Below, in pieces: positions 44,169-53,456 of a DNA stretch of 64,000 nt. The DNA is from Armatimonadota bacterium (GTDB lineage: Bacteria > Sysuimicrobiota > Sysuimicrobiia > Sysuimicrobiales > Sysuimicrobiaceae): NCBI GenBank assembly GCA_031432545.1, contig JAVKGX010000007.1:1-64000 (forward strand). The letters are read 5' to 3'. Each line of letters starts with the position of its first letter. Positions within the stretch are counted from its first letter, which is position 1. The notes under the pieces were generated by a model. That model had not been told where the DNA came from. It saw nothing but the letters and a program-made list of their open reading frames with translations, and did not search any database. Position numbers and translations under genes: made by a program.

Positions 44169-47100
44169 AGCAGCATGCGCCGAACCGTTCCGCAACCGGG
44201 ACCGCGGCCCGGGCAGTGCGGGCGAGCCTCCAGATCGCACTCACGCTCGATACGGCCCCCCAAGTTCCGACATCTCCGATCGAGCGCGTCGTGGACGGGT
44301 TGAACGATGAGCAGCGCCGCGCGGTGGCGTGGGATAGCGGCCCCCTGCTGATCATCGCCGGGGCCGGTACCGGGAAGACCGCCGTGATCACCCGTCGGAT
44401 CGCCTACCTGATCACCAGCAAGCGCGCACGCCCGTCGGAGATCCTCGCGCTGACGTTCACGGACAAGGCCGCCGCCGAGATGGAAGAGCGCGTCGACGTA
44501 CTCGTCCCCTACGGCTATACGGACATCTGGATCTCCACCTTCCACGCGTTCGGAGAACGCGTGCTCCGGGACAACGCCCTGGTGCTGGGGCTGCCCCCCG
44601 ACTTCCGGGTCTTGGACCGCGCCGAGCAGGTGCTGTTCTTGCGGGAAAATCTCTTCGAGCTTCCGCTGCGGATCTACCGGCCTCTGGGGGATCCCACGCG
44701 GCACCTCCAGGCGCTGGTCTCGCTGTTCAGCCGGGCCAAGGACGAGGCCGTCTCGCCGTCCGACTACCTCCAGTACGCGGAGGCGGTGGCGGCGCAGGCC
44801 ACCCAGAATCCCGGCGACGAGGAGATGCAGCGAGAGGCGGACCGGCAGATGGAGCTGGCCCAAGCCTACGCCGCGTACCAGAGGCTGCTGGGGGAGCGCG
44901 GCCTGGTGGACTTCGGCGACCTGATCACCCTGACGCTTCGGCTGTTCCGAGACCATCCGGCCGCGCTGCGACCCTACCAGGAGCGCTTCCGCTACATCCT
45001 GGTCGATGAGTTCCAGGACACCAACCACGCGCAGTTCGAGATCGTCAAGCTCCTGGCCGCCCGCCATCGGAACGTCACCGTGGTCGGCGACGATGACCAG
45101 GCCATCTACAAGTGGCGGGGAGCAGCCATCAGCAACATCCTGGACTTCGCGCGCACCTACCCCGACGCCCACAAGATCGTCCTGCTGCGCAACTACCGCA
45201 GCGGTCAGGCCATCCTCGACGCGGCCTACCGGCTGATCCGCCACAACGACCCCGACCGGCTGGAAGTACGCGAGGACGTCGACAAGCGCCTGATCGCCGA
45301 TCGGCCACAGGGGCCTTTGCCCGAACACCTGCACTTCGACACGCTCAGCACGGAGGCCGACGCGGTCGCCGCCCGAATCGCAGACCGCGTGGAAGCGGGC
45401 GAATGGCATTACCGCGACGTGGCGATCCTCGTCCGTGCCAACAACGACGCCGAGCCCTTCCTGCGGGCGCTGAACATGCGGGGGATTCCGTTCCAGTTCA
45501 GCGGCAGCCGTGGGTTGTACGACCGCGAGGAGATCCGGCTGGTGCTCGCCTTCCTCCGCGTGCTCGCCGACCCGCAGGACAGCCTCAGCCTGTACTACCT
45601 GGGCACGTCGCCTTTGTACGCCGTCGGCGCCACGGACATGGCGCGCTGCCTGGCGACCGCCCGGCAGAAGAACCGATCGCTGGAGTGGGTCTTCCGCAAC
45701 TTGGATGCGCAAGACCTCAGCGCCGAGGTGTCCCCCGAAAGCCGCGCCGCCATCGAGAAGATGCTGGCAGACCTGGAAGCGATGCGCGAGCGTAGCGCCG
45801 CACACCCGACGGGCCGCGTACTCTACGAATACCTGGTCGAGCGGACGGGCTACGTCAAGCGCCTCGCGTCCTCGGGGAACCCCAACGACGAGATGCGCGT
45901 ACGCAACCTGGCGCGCTTGTTTGACATCGTCGCCCGCACCGCACCCCTGCTGCGCTACGACCGGGCCGTGGAGTTCCTGCGCCACATCGACGAGCGGATC
46001 CAGGCCGGCGACGACCCGGCGGTGGCGGAAGCCGATCCGGATGCCGACGCCGTGCAGGTGCTGACCGTCCACAAGGCCAAGGGACTGGAGTTCCCTGTAG
46101 TGTTCGTCGTTTCGTGTGTGGACCGCCGCTTCCCCCTGGGACGGCGCGCAGATCCCATCGAGTTGCCGGACACACTCATCCGGGATGTCCTGCCCGAGGG
46201 CGACCACCACCTCCAGGAGGAGCGGAGGTTGTTCTACGTGGCGATGACGCGCGCCCGGCGTGAGCTGTACCTCACCAGCGCCCGCGACTACGGGGGGCTG
46301 CGACCCCGCAAGGTCAGCCGCTTCGTGCTCGAAGCCTTGGATGTCCCCGCGGGGTCACAGCAGCCCTTCCGGGCATCGGCGGCCGAGCAGATCCATCGGC
46401 ACGCACCGCCGGCCGGTGAGCCGCTGGCGCTGGAGGGCATCGTGCCATCGGACGGTGTCGTCAGCGTCTCCTTCCGGCAGCTGGACGACTACCAGACGTG
46501 TCCGCTGAAGTTCAAGTACGCGCACATTCTGCGCGTCCCCGTGACCCGCGATCACCGCGTGGCCTACGGCTTCGCGATCCACGAGGCGGTCCGGGAGTAC
46601 AACCGGCGGCGCGCGCGCCGTCAGGCGATCACGCTCGACGAGCTGATCGCCTACTTCGAGAAGGTGTGGGTGAACGAGGGTTTCATCAGCCGCGAGCACG
46701 AAGAGCGCCGAATGGCCGAGGGTCGCGCGGTTCTGGCGGCCTTCTACGAGCACCAGGCGTCGGCGGGCACCGTCCCGACGATGGTTGAGGCCCCGTTCTC
46801 GTTCGTCCGGGGCAACACCCGTGTGCGCGGGCGCTGGGACCGGGTCGACGTCCGCGACGGCGAGGTGTGCGTCGTGGACTTCAAGACCTCGGACGTCCGA
46901 GAGCCGGATCGGGCCGACGAGCGCGTCCGGGACAGCCTGCAGCTGCGTCTGTACGCGATGGCCTACAACGAGGTCTACGGAAAGCTGCCCGACCGTCTGG
47001 AGATGCACTTTTTGGGGCCGGGCGGCGTCGTCGTTGGGTCGCTGGCTCCGGAGCCCTCATGGGTCGCCGATGCTGCGGACGCGATCGATCGGGTGGCCGA

Positions 47101-47203
47101 CGGTATCCGGCGCGGCGACTTCGTCGCCACGCCCGACTGGTTCCGGGCCTGCCGACACTGCGCGTTCTCGGCGATCTGTCCGTACACGGCAAAGGGGGAT
47201 TGA
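44165..47203 (+). CDS. UvrD/PcrA-type helicase fused to a RecB/Cas4-type nuclease (AddAB/AdnAB-like)
   Basis: A 1012-residue DNA-repair enzyme. The N-terminal SF1A helicase has GAGTGKT (~66-72), DEFQDTN, GDDDQAIYKWRGA, LTVHKAKGLEFPVVFV and VAMTRARRELYLT. The C-terminal ~260 residues form a PD-(D/E)XK nuclease with the motif His in GFAIHEAV, RGRWDRVDV and VDFKTSD. Four Cys (TCPLKFKY, then C-x2-C-x5-C in ACRHCAFSAICPY) match Fe-S nucleases. This is the domain order of AdnB/AddA-like double-strand-break resection enzymes. No second subunit gene is adjacent. Confidence 0.9.
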   Translation: MKQHAPNRSATGTAARAVRASLQIALTLDTAPQVPTSPIERVVDGLNDEQRRAVAWDSGPLLIIAGAGTGKTAVITRRIAYLITSKRARPSEILALTFTDKAAAEMEERVDVLVPYGYTDIWISTFHAFGERVLRDNALVLGLPPDFRVLDRAEQVLFLRENLFELPLRIYRPLGDPTRHLQALVSLFSRAKDEAVSPSDYLQYAEAVAAQATQNPGDEEMQREADRQMELAQAYAAYQRLLGERGLVDFGDLITLTLRLFRDHPAALRPYQERFRYILVDEFQDTNHAQFEIVKLLAARHRNVTVVGDDDQAIYKWRGAAISNILDFARTYPDAHKIVLLRNYRSGQAILDAAYRLIRHNDPDRLEVREDVDKRLIADRPQGPLPEHLHFDTLSTEADAVAARIADRVEAGEWHYRDVAILVRANNDAEPFLRALNMRGIPFQFSGSRGLYDREEIRLVLAFLRVLADPQDSLSLYYLGTSPLYAVGATDMARCLATARQKNRSLEWVFRNLDAQDLSAEVSPESRAAIEKMLADLEAMRERSAAHPTGRVLYEYLVERTGYVKRLASSGNPNDEMRVRNLARLFDIVARTAPLLRYDRAVEFLRHIDERIQAGDDPAVAEADPDADAVQVLTVHKAKGLEFPVVFVVSCVDRRFPLGRRADPIELPDTLIRDVLPEGDHHLQEERRLFYVAMTRARRELYLTSARDYGGLRPRKVSRFVLEALDVPAGSQQPFRASAAEQIHRHAPPAGEPLALEGIVPSDGVVSVSFRQLDDYQTCPLKFKYAHILRVPVTRDHRVAYGFAIHEAVREYNRRRARRQAITLDELIAYFEKVWVNEGFISREHEERRMAEGRAVLAAFYEHQASAGTVPTMVEAPFSFVRGNTRVRGRWDRVDVRDGEVCVVDFKTSDVREPDRADERVRDSLQLRLYAMAYNEVYGKLPDRLEMHFLGPGGVVVGSLAPEPSWVADAADAIDRVADGIRRGDFVATPDWFRACRHCAFSAICPYTAKGD

Positions 47204-47208
47204 ACGAC

Positions 47209-47958
47209 GTGGTCGGCGATCGTGAGCCGGGGTCCACTGGGCCAGCAGCCACATCCGGGCGACCGCACGCGGTCCGAGCGGTGTTGTTGGACGCGGGGCA
47301 CACGATCATCGAAGGGAGGCCCTCGTGGTTCGACGTGTGGGAGGAGGCGCTCGGGGCTTTCGACGTGACGCTGGATCGCGAGGCGTTGCAGAAGGCCTAT
47401 GCGCGCGCCAGCGACGCACTCAGCCACATCCCCCCCGAGCAGTTCACCCCCGAGACGTGGCGGCAGTTCCTGCGCGAGATGGTGGCGAACCTCGAGATCC
47501 CCGGCCACGAGGATGCGATCGCCGACCGCATGCACCGGATCCTGGCCGAGGTGCGACCCCAGTACAGGGCCTACGAGGAAGTCCCCGAAGTCCTCGAGCG
47601 CCTGCGCAGGCGGGGACTGCGTCTTGCGGTGGTGTCGAACTGGGAACTGGATCTCCCGGAGGTCCTTGCCCGCGCAGGTCTGGACGGTCGGTTCGACGCC
47701 GTGGTCGCGTCCGCGGCGGTCGGCGCCGCCAAGCCCGACCCGCGCATCTTCCACATCGCCCTGGACCGGGTGGGCGTCGCGCCGTCAGCAGCGGTGCACG
47801 TGGGTGACTCGTACGAAGCCGACGTGCAAGGTGCCCGGGCGGCCGGGGTGCATCCGGTTCTGCTGGATCGGGATCGTCTGTACCATGACGTGGACTGTGA
47901 TCTGATCCGCAACCTGCGTGAACTGCCGGCCGTGTTGGACCGGCTGGAGGCACGGTGA
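47209..47958 (+). CDS. HAD-superfamily hydrolase
   Basis: A 249-residue haloacid-dehalogenase-like phosphatase. Motif I is LLDAGHTI, so the nucleophile Asp is present but the usual second Asp of DxD is Gly, as in DxG subfamilies. Motif II is in VVSNWE, motif III Lys in GAAKPDPRIF, and motif IV is GDSYEADVQGARAAG. The alpha-helical cap resembles REG-2/HDHD3-type proteins. The substrate is unknown. Start is GTG 47209, five bases after the nuclease stop. The first ~20 residues are unconserved, so a later GTG (47280) is possible. Confidence 0.86.
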   Translation: MVGDREPGSTGPAATSGRPHAVRAVLLDAGHTIIEGRPSWFDVWEEALGAFDVTLDREALQKAYARASDALSHIPPEQFTPETWRQFLREMVANLEIPGHEDAIADRMHRILAEVRPQYRAYEEVPEVLERLRRRGLRLAVVSNWELDLPEVLARAGLDGRFDAVVASAAVGAAKPDPRIFHIALDRVGVAPSAAVHVGDSYEADVQGARAAGVHPVLLDRDRLYHDVDCDLIRNLRELPAVLDRLEAR

Positions 47959-49124
47959 ACCGCCCACCCGGTGGCGCGCCGATGCCGGCGCCGCCCGCCA
48001 TGCCGGGGCCGATGCGCCTTCTGCACGTGGCCGACGTGCACCTCGGAGCTCCGCTCAGGGTACTGGGCGACCGCGGTGCCGAGCAGCGGGAGCAGATCCG
48101 GCGCACCTTCGCACGCTGTGTCGACCTGGCGCTCGAGCAGGGATGCCAGGTCGTGCTGATCGCTGGGGACCTGTTCGATTGCCCGCACCCGCCGCGTGCC
48201 CTCGTGGAGTTTGCCGGGGAGCAGCTCCGGAGGCTGCTGGCCGCGGGTATCCGGGTCTTCGCGACCTGGGGGAACCACGACGGGGGAACCGACAGTGTCT
48301 GGGTCCATCCGCAGTTTCGCGAGCGCATCGCCGGCGTGACGGTGTTTGGCGAGGAGCTACAGACGGTGGTCCTGGAGGATCTGGACCTCAGCGTCACCGG
48401 CTGCTCGCCGCGGCCGGGGGCCGGGCGCAGTCCGCTCGCCGACTGGGAACCCCGACGGGTGACGACGTTCGCGGTCGGGATGGCCCACGGGAGTGCGTAC
48501 CGAGGCGGCCAGTCCGAGCGGCCCGACGCGATCCGACCGGAACAGATCCGTTTGCTCGGACTGGACTACCTGGCCCTGGGGGACTGGCACTCGGCACAGG
48601 AGGTGCACCCGCCCCCGCAGGCGGCGTGGTACGCGGGCGCCCCAGAACTCCTGAACATCGACCAGCCGGGCAGCGGCCACGTGCTGCTGGTGACCCTCCA
48701 TCGGCCCGGTGCGGCAACCGTGGAGCCGGTCCGGGTCGGGCGGCGCATCCTGCGCCGGGAGTCCGCCGATGCTGCCGATGTGAACGAGGAGGCGTTGCGG
48801 ACCCTGCTCGAAGAGTGGGCGGATCCAGACACGGTGCTGGACCTGCGGATCCGGGGTCTGCGTCCGGTGGACCACACCCTTCCGGTGGATGCCCTGGAAC
48901 GGGAGTTCGCGGACCGGTTCTTCCGGCTGCGCATCGCCGACGTCTCGCATCCGCGGCTGGACCCCGAAGAGCTCGACCGCTTCGAGGCGACGACCGTGCT
49001 GGGGGAGTTCGTCCGCCGCATGGGCCAGCAGATCGAGCAGGCACCCCCCGAGCGGCGTGCGCTGTTGGAAGAGGCACTTCAGATCGGTGTGGCGGCCCTA
49101 CAGGGCAAGGAGGTGGGGCCGTGA
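47955..49124 (+). CDS. SbcD/YhaO-like metallophosphoesterase nuclease
   Basis: A 389-residue Mre11-family protein. It has DVHLG, GDLFDCPHP, GNHDGG and GDWHSAQ, the metal-binding motifs of the calcineurin-like nuclease fold, then a capping domain. It pairs with the downstream ATPase as SbcD does with SbcC, and as YhaO with YhaN in Bacillus. GTG 47955 overlaps the HAD stop, but the conserved domain starts at ATG 48012 (MRLLHVADVHLG), which may be the true start. Confidence 0.87.
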   Translation: MNRPPGGAPMPAPPAMPGPMRLLHVADVHLGAPLRVLGDRGAEQREQIRRTFARCVDLALEQGCQVVLIAGDLFDCPHPPRALVEFAGEQLRRLLAAGIRVFATWGNHDGGTDSVWVHPQFRERIAGVTVFGEELQTVVLEDLDLSVTGCSPRPGAGRSPLADWEPRRVTTFAVGMAHGSAYRGGQSERPDAIRPEQIRLLGLDYLALGDWHSAQEVHPPPQAAWYAGAPELLNIDQPGSGHVLLVTLHRPGAATVEPVRVGRRILRRESADAADVNEEALRTLLEEWADPDTVLDLRIRGLRPVDHTLPVDALEREFADRFFRLRIADVSHPRLDPEELDRFEATTVLGEFVRRMGQQIEQAPPERRALLEEALQIGVAALQGKEVGP

Positions 49125-51295
49125 TCCTGCGGGCCCTGCGTCTGAGGAACTTCCGGCGCCACGGCGACGCGGACTACGAGTTCACCCGCGGGCTGAACGT
49201 CGTCGTCGGCCCCAACGAGGCCGGCAAGTCCGCGATCCGCGACGCGATCCGCGTGGCCTTGTTCGAGAACGCCGAGACCCGGTCGGAATCTCTGCGCGAC
49301 AGTCTCCGCAGTTGGGGGCAGACGGACGAGGCGGTCGTAGAACTCGACTTCGAAGTGCCAGAAGGGGCGTTCCGGGTCATAAAGGACTTCGGCGGCAGGC
49401 GTGTGGCCCTAATGGGCGACCGGGGGAGGTGGGAGAAGAACAAGGTGGTCCAAGAGGCGATCGGACGGGCCCTCGGGCTGGAGCGCAAGGACGTGTTCGA
49501 AGCCACGGCACACGTCGGGCAGGCCGACCTGGCGCGGCTGGAGCAGGAGGGAGGGGACATCGCCTCGCAGCTGAGCCGGATCATCAGCGGCGCCGACGAG
49601 GACGCCGCCAGGGCGATCCAGCGGCTCCGGGCGGTTCTCAACGAACTGGAGCGCGGCGAATCCCGTCAGGCGGCCAACCCCGGCAGGATCGCCAGAGTGC
49701 GCCGGCGGGTCCAAGAACTCACCGCCGAGCGCGAACGCATCGAGCGGGAACTGCGCGAGGCTCAGCGCGCCCGGGAGCAACGGGACGCTGGGCACGCGCG
49801 CCTGCGGGAGATCGCCGACGCCCTGGCAGACCGCACGGCCCTGTTGGACCTCAACCGACGCATCCAACACAGTGTGGAGCAGGCGGACCGCATCCGGGCA
49901 CGGATGCAGGAGATCCAGGCGAAGCTCGACCACGTGGGGGCGCTGCGGGAAGCCCTCGACCGGGCACGCGAGGGCTTGGTCTCGGTACCGCAGGTCGATC
50001 CCGCTGAACTCGGACGCCTTCGTTCCCTGCTCCGCGACGCCGAATCGCTCGAGCGGCAGGCGGCAAGCTTCGACATTCAGGAGACGCCCGGACCTGTCCC
50101 CGCACCGCGACCGTGGCTGTGGTGGATCGCCGCGGCGGCGGTCGCCGGAGCGCTGTTGACCGCGCAGACCTGGAAGTGGTTGGCAATCGCGCTGGGCGGT
50201 GTGGGCCTCGGCGCGGGGTGGTTCGCCTGGCATGCCCACCGTGCGCGCGACCGGGCAGTCCGCGCACGAGAGGCTTTCGAGCGGATTCGTGAGGATCGCG
50301 CCCTGCGTGCCGAGCGGCTGCGCGCCGAGGCCGCGCGCGCCCGCGCCCAGGTGCGGGACGTGATGCGCTCGCTGGGCGTGGACAGCCTGGAGCGGCTCGA
50401 GGAAGCCGCAGCGCAACGCGCGGAACGGGAGCGCGAAGTGAGGTCGCTGTCCGAAAGGATCGCCGACGCGCTGCGCGGCCAAGACGAAGATGGCCTGCGG
50501 GAAGAACGACAGCGCCTTGCCGCCGACCTCGCTGCCCACCAAGCCTTCCTGGACAGCGACGAGGCCCGACACAAGGGATTGGGCGCCCTGGAGGTACAGA
50601 AGATCCAGCGCGAGCAGGAGGCGCTTTTGACCGAGCAGCGCGACGTGCAGCGCACCGTGGACATGCTCGAAGGCCAGCTGACCAGGGCACCGGACGAGGA
50701 GGACCTGCTGCGGGTCGACGAGGCGCTGGCGGTCGCCCACGACACTCTGAGCCGGTTGGAGCGGCGGCGGGAAGCGCTGCGCGTGGCCCTGGAGGTCCTC
50801 GAACAGGCCAAGGCCGCGGTCGAGGTCCCTGCGCGCCGCGCTGTGGAGCAGCGGGCCGGCGCGTTCCTGGAGTCCCTGACCGGGGGGCGGTACGGGAGGT
50901 TGCGGGTTCCCGAGGGATCCATGCAGATCGAGGTCTGGTCACCCGACGCCGGCCGTTGGGTGCGCCCCGCCGAACCCGACCTGAGCCGCGGCACCGCGGA
51001 CCTGGTGTACCTGGCCGCGCGCGTCGCGCTCGTCGACGTGCTGGCGGGCGGAGCGCGGCCACCCTTGCTGTTCGACGATCCGTTCGTCACCTTCGACCCC
51101 GAGCGCCAGACCCGCGCCATCGCCTGGTTGCGGGAGTTGAGCCGCGACCGCCAGATCCTCTTGTTCACCTGCAACGACGCGTACGCCGCACACGCCGATC
51201 ACGTCATCCGCCTGGGCGGTCGGCCGACGCCATCGCCCGCGTCCGACCCAGCCCAGCCGCGTGGAGAGTTCCCCGTCCAGTCGCGGCTGTTCTGA
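49121..51295 (+). CDS. SbcC/Rad50-like AAA ATPase with internal membrane segments (YhaN-like)
   Basis: A 724-residue SMC-like ATPase. Walker A is GPNEAGKS (~30-37). Long Arg/Glu/Ala coiled coils span ~170-290 and ~380-560. The C-terminal lobe has the signature SRGTADLVYLAARVALVDVL and Walker B LLFDDPFVTFDPER. Between the coils, at about residues 330-370, two adjacent hydrophobic helices (WWIAAAAVAGALLTA and AIALGGVGLGAGWFAW) replace a zinc hook and suggest membrane anchoring. GTG 49121 overlaps the nuclease stop (GTGA). Confidence 0.87.
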   Translation: MILRALRLRNFRRHGDADYEFTRGLNVVVGPNEAGKSAIRDAIRVALFENAETRSESLRDSLRSWGQTDEAVVELDFEVPEGAFRVIKDFGGRRVALMGDRGRWEKNKVVQEAIGRALGLERKDVFEATAHVGQADLARLEQEGGDIASQLSRIISGADEDAARAIQRLRAVLNELERGESRQAANPGRIARVRRRVQELTAERERIERELREAQRAREQRDAGHARLREIADALADRTALLDLNRRIQHSVEQADRIRARMQEIQAKLDHVGALREALDRAREGLVSVPQVDPAELGRLRSLLRDAESLERQAASFDIQETPGPVPAPRPWLWWIAAAAVAGALLTAQTWKWLAIALGGVGLGAGWFAWHAHRARDRAVRAREAFERIREDRALRAERLRAEAARARAQVRDVMRSLGVDSLERLEEAAAQRAEREREVRSLSERIADALRGQDEDGLREERQRLAADLAAHQAFLDSDEARHKGLGALEVQKIQREQEALLTEQRDVQRTVDMLEGQLTRAPDEEDLLRVDEALAVAHDTLSRLERRREALRVALEVLEQAKAAVEVPARRAVEQRAGAFLESLTGGRYGRLRVPEGSMQIEVWSPDAGRWVRPAEPDLSRGTADLVYLAARVALVDVLAGGARPPLLFDDPFVTFDPERQTRAIAWLRELSRDRQILLFTCNDAYAAHADHVIRLGGRPTPSPASDPAQPRGEFPVQSRLF

Positions 51296-51331
51296 CCGGA
51301 GTGCCGGCATCGGCGGTCTGCTGGCCGGTGT

Positions 51332-51340
51332 TGTTACACT
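51332..51340 (+). promoter_or_regulatory. fumC promoter, extended -10
   Basis: TG-T-TACACT, 35 bases before the fumC ATG, sharing TTGTTACACT with the rodZ promoter. Confidence 0.45.
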
Positions 51341-51375
51341 GGTCACGAGGGCTGCACGCAAACCGGGAGGCTGTT

Positions 51376-52803
51376 ATGAGTGACGGAGTCGGCACGGAGA
51401 CCAAGTATCGGACCGAGCGTGACTCTCTAGGGGAGATGGAAGTACCGGCGGATGCGCTGTACGGCGCCAGCACGCAGCGCGCGGTCCTGAACTTCCCAAT
51501 CAGTGGCATCCGATTTCCGCGCGTGTTCTTGCGGGCGCTCGGCCTGATCAAGCGGTACGCGGCCGAGGTCAACGCGGAACTCGGTCTGCTGGACCGCACG
51601 GTGGCCGACGCGATCGTCCAGGCCGCGCAGGAAGTCGCCGACGGTGCGTGGGACGACCACTTCCCGCTCGACATCTACCAGACCGGGTCGGGCACATCGA
51701 CCAACACGAACGCCAACGAGGTGATCGCCAACCGCGCCATCGAGATTCTCGGTGGCGAGCGAGGCAGCAAGAGAGTGCACCCCAACGACCACGTCAACCT
51801 GGGGCAGTCCAGCAACGACGTCATCCCGACCGCGATCCACCTCAGCGCTCTGCTGTCGATCCGCGAACAGTTGCGGCCGGCGCTGCAACGGCTGGCCGAA
51901 GCCCTGCGCGGGAAGGCCGAAGAGTTCATGCCCATCGTCAAGACCGGGCGCACGCACCTCATGGACGCCACACCGATCCGGCTCGGTCAGGAGTTTGCCG
52001 GATATGCCGGCCACGTGGAGTCGGCGCTCCGCCACCTCGAACACGCCGAGCAGGCCCTCTGCGAGGTTCCATTGGGGGGAACCGCCGTGGGGACCGGCAC
52101 GAACCGTCACCCGGAGTTCGCCGAGCGAGTGTGCGCCAGACTCCAGGTCGCCACCGGCATCCCCGTACGGGAGGCGTCCAACCACTTCCAGGCTCAGGCC
52201 TGTTTGGACGCGGTCGTGCTGACCAGCGGCGTGCTGCGGACGTATGCGACCGCTCTGATGAAGGTCGCCAACGACATCCGCTGGATGGGGTCGGGGCCGC
52301 ACGCAGGTCTGGCCGAGCTTGAACTGCCCGCCGTCCAGCCTGGATCGTCAATCATGCCGGGCAAAGTGAATCCGGTGATCGCGGAGTCGGTGATCCAGGT
52401 GTGCGCCCAGGTGCAGGGCAACGATCTCGTCGTCGCATTGGGCAACCAGTGGGGGAACTTCGAGCTGAACACGATGATGCCGGTGATGGCGCACAACCTG
52501 CTGCAGTCGATCTCACTGCTCGCGGCCGCCTCCGCAAACTTCGCGCGGCAGTGCGTCGAAGGGCTGCGGGCGACGCCGCGCGGGCCCGAGACCGTGGAGC
52601 GCGGATTGATGCTCGCCACGGCTCTGGCGCCGGTGATCGGCTACGACGCGGCGGCGGAGATCGCCAAGGAGGCGGCGCGTACCGGCCGTACCATCCGCGA
52701 CATCGCGCGCGAACGGACGCAGCTGTCCGACGAAGACCTGGCGCGTATCCTGGATCCCTCGCGGATGACCGAACCGGGATTCACGACAGGCGGCGGAGGT
52801 TGA
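51376..52803 (+). CDS. fumC: Class II fumarate hydratase
   Basis: TCA-cycle enzyme converting fumarate and malate. The 475-residue protein has TGSGTSTNTNANEVIANRA, VHPNDHVNLGQSSND, THLMDATPIRLGQEF and the superfamily signature GSSIMPGKVNP near residue 323. The opening RTERDSLGEMEVPADALYGA and the HLMDATP motif favour fumarase over aspartase. CGGGAGG precedes ATG 51376. The gene converges on the DUF420 gene with 29 bases between. Confidence 0.93.
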   Translation: MSDGVGTETKYRTERDSLGEMEVPADALYGASTQRAVLNFPISGIRFPRVFLRALGLIKRYAAEVNAELGLLDRTVADAIVQAAQEVADGAWDDHFPLDIYQTGSGTSTNTNANEVIANRAIEILGGERGSKRVHPNDHVNLGQSSNDVIPTAIHLSALLSIREQLRPALQRLAEALRGKAEEFMPIVKTGRTHLMDATPIRLGQEFAGYAGHVESALRHLEHAEQALCEVPLGGTAVGTGTNRHPEFAERVCARLQVATGIPVREASNHFQAQACLDAVVLTSGVLRTYATALMKVANDIRWMGSGPHAGLAELELPAVQPGSSIMPGKVNPVIAESVIQVCAQVQGNDLVVALGNQWGNFELNTMMPVMAHNLLQSISLLAAASANFARQCVEGLRATPRGPETVERGLMLATALAPVIGYDAAAEIAKEAARTGRTIRDIARERTQLSDEDLARILDPSRMTEPGFTTGGGG

Positions 52804-52832
52804 GCCCCACACGGGCGCGCCAACAGACTCGC

Positions 52833-53267
52833 TCACCTTCCGTAGCCCTGCGGCAGGCAGTACAGCATGGCATACACCGCCCACCCGCTGGCGGCGACGT
52901 ACAGCCAGACCGGCAGCGTCTTGCGAGCGATGCGCCTGTGGCTTGCGTACTGTCCTGCCAGGGCACGCCGCAACGTGACGAGGACCATCGGCGCCAGCGC
53001 GGTCGCCAGGATCACGTGCGTGACCAGCGTCGCCAGGTAGACGCCGCGGAGCCATCCTTCCCCTGCAAAGGGCTTCGAACCCAGCAGCGCCCACCGGATG
53101 GCGTATACGACGAGGAACAGCGCGGCGAACACCGCAGCCGTGATCATCGCACGCCTGTGCGCCGTGACGCGGCGACGCCGGATGAAGGCGTATCCTGTGA
53201 GGACCGCTACGCCGCTGATGGCGATGAGTGCAGTGTTCAGCGCCGGCAGCCACTGTTCGAGTCGCAT
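52833..53267 (-). CDS. DUF420 membrane protein (CtaM/YozB-like)
   Basis: A 144-residue protein with four membrane helices, each loop carrying Arg/His: GVAVLTGYAFIRRRRVTAHR, VVYAIRW, TLVTHVILATALAPMVLVTL and ASGWAVYAMLYCLP. It fits the DUF420 family, one member of which (CtaM) is required for cytochrome oxidase assembly in Bacillota. ATG at 53267 is chosen for the GGGGGAT before it. The open frame extends further but would cross into the divergent promoter region. Confidence 0.83.
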   Translation of the reverse strand: MRLEQWLPALNTALIAISGVAVLTGYAFIRRRRVTAHRRAMITAAVFAALFLVVYAIRWALLGSKPFAGEGWLRGVYLATLVTHVILATALAPMVLVTLRRALAGQYASHRRIARKTLPVWLYVAASGWAVYAMLYCLPQGYGR

Positions 53268-53297
53268 CAAATCCCCCGCGCGGTGAGTCCCACGACG

Positions 53298-53303
53298 ATT
53301 GTA
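53298..53303 (-). promoter_or_regulatory. Possible -10 box of the DUF420 gene
   Basis: TACAAT on the minus strand, about 30 bases before the ATG. The -35 region is poor. Confidence 0.3.
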
Positions 53304-53345
53304 GCCCTCCAAAGCCCGCACCGCAGGTCCCGTGCTGCCCTGCGA

Positions 53346-53354
53346 TGGTATAAT
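53346..53354 (+). promoter_or_regulatory. Promoter of the glycosyltransferase cluster, extended -10
   Basis: TG-G-TATAAT, a perfect extended -10 element about 100 bases before the first glycosyltransferase. Confidence 0.58.
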
Positions 53355-53397
53355 GAAATCGATCCCATAGTCGAAATCCGACTCCCAGGCGGTTCGT

Positions 53398-53422
53398 CCG
53401 CGCCGGAACGCATCCGGCGCGG
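53398..53422 (+). promoter_or_regulatory. Stable leader stem-loop before the glycosyltransferase gene
   Basis: CCGCGCCGGA (53398-53407) pairs perfectly with TCCGGCGCGG (53413-53422) around the loop ACGCA. It lies within the predicted leader, about 35 bases before the start codon. It could be an attenuator, an RNA stabiliser or a protein-binding site. Confidence 0.58.
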
Positions 53423-53456
53423 GGAGCTGTGCATTCTTCGCGGGAGGCTGTTCGCC

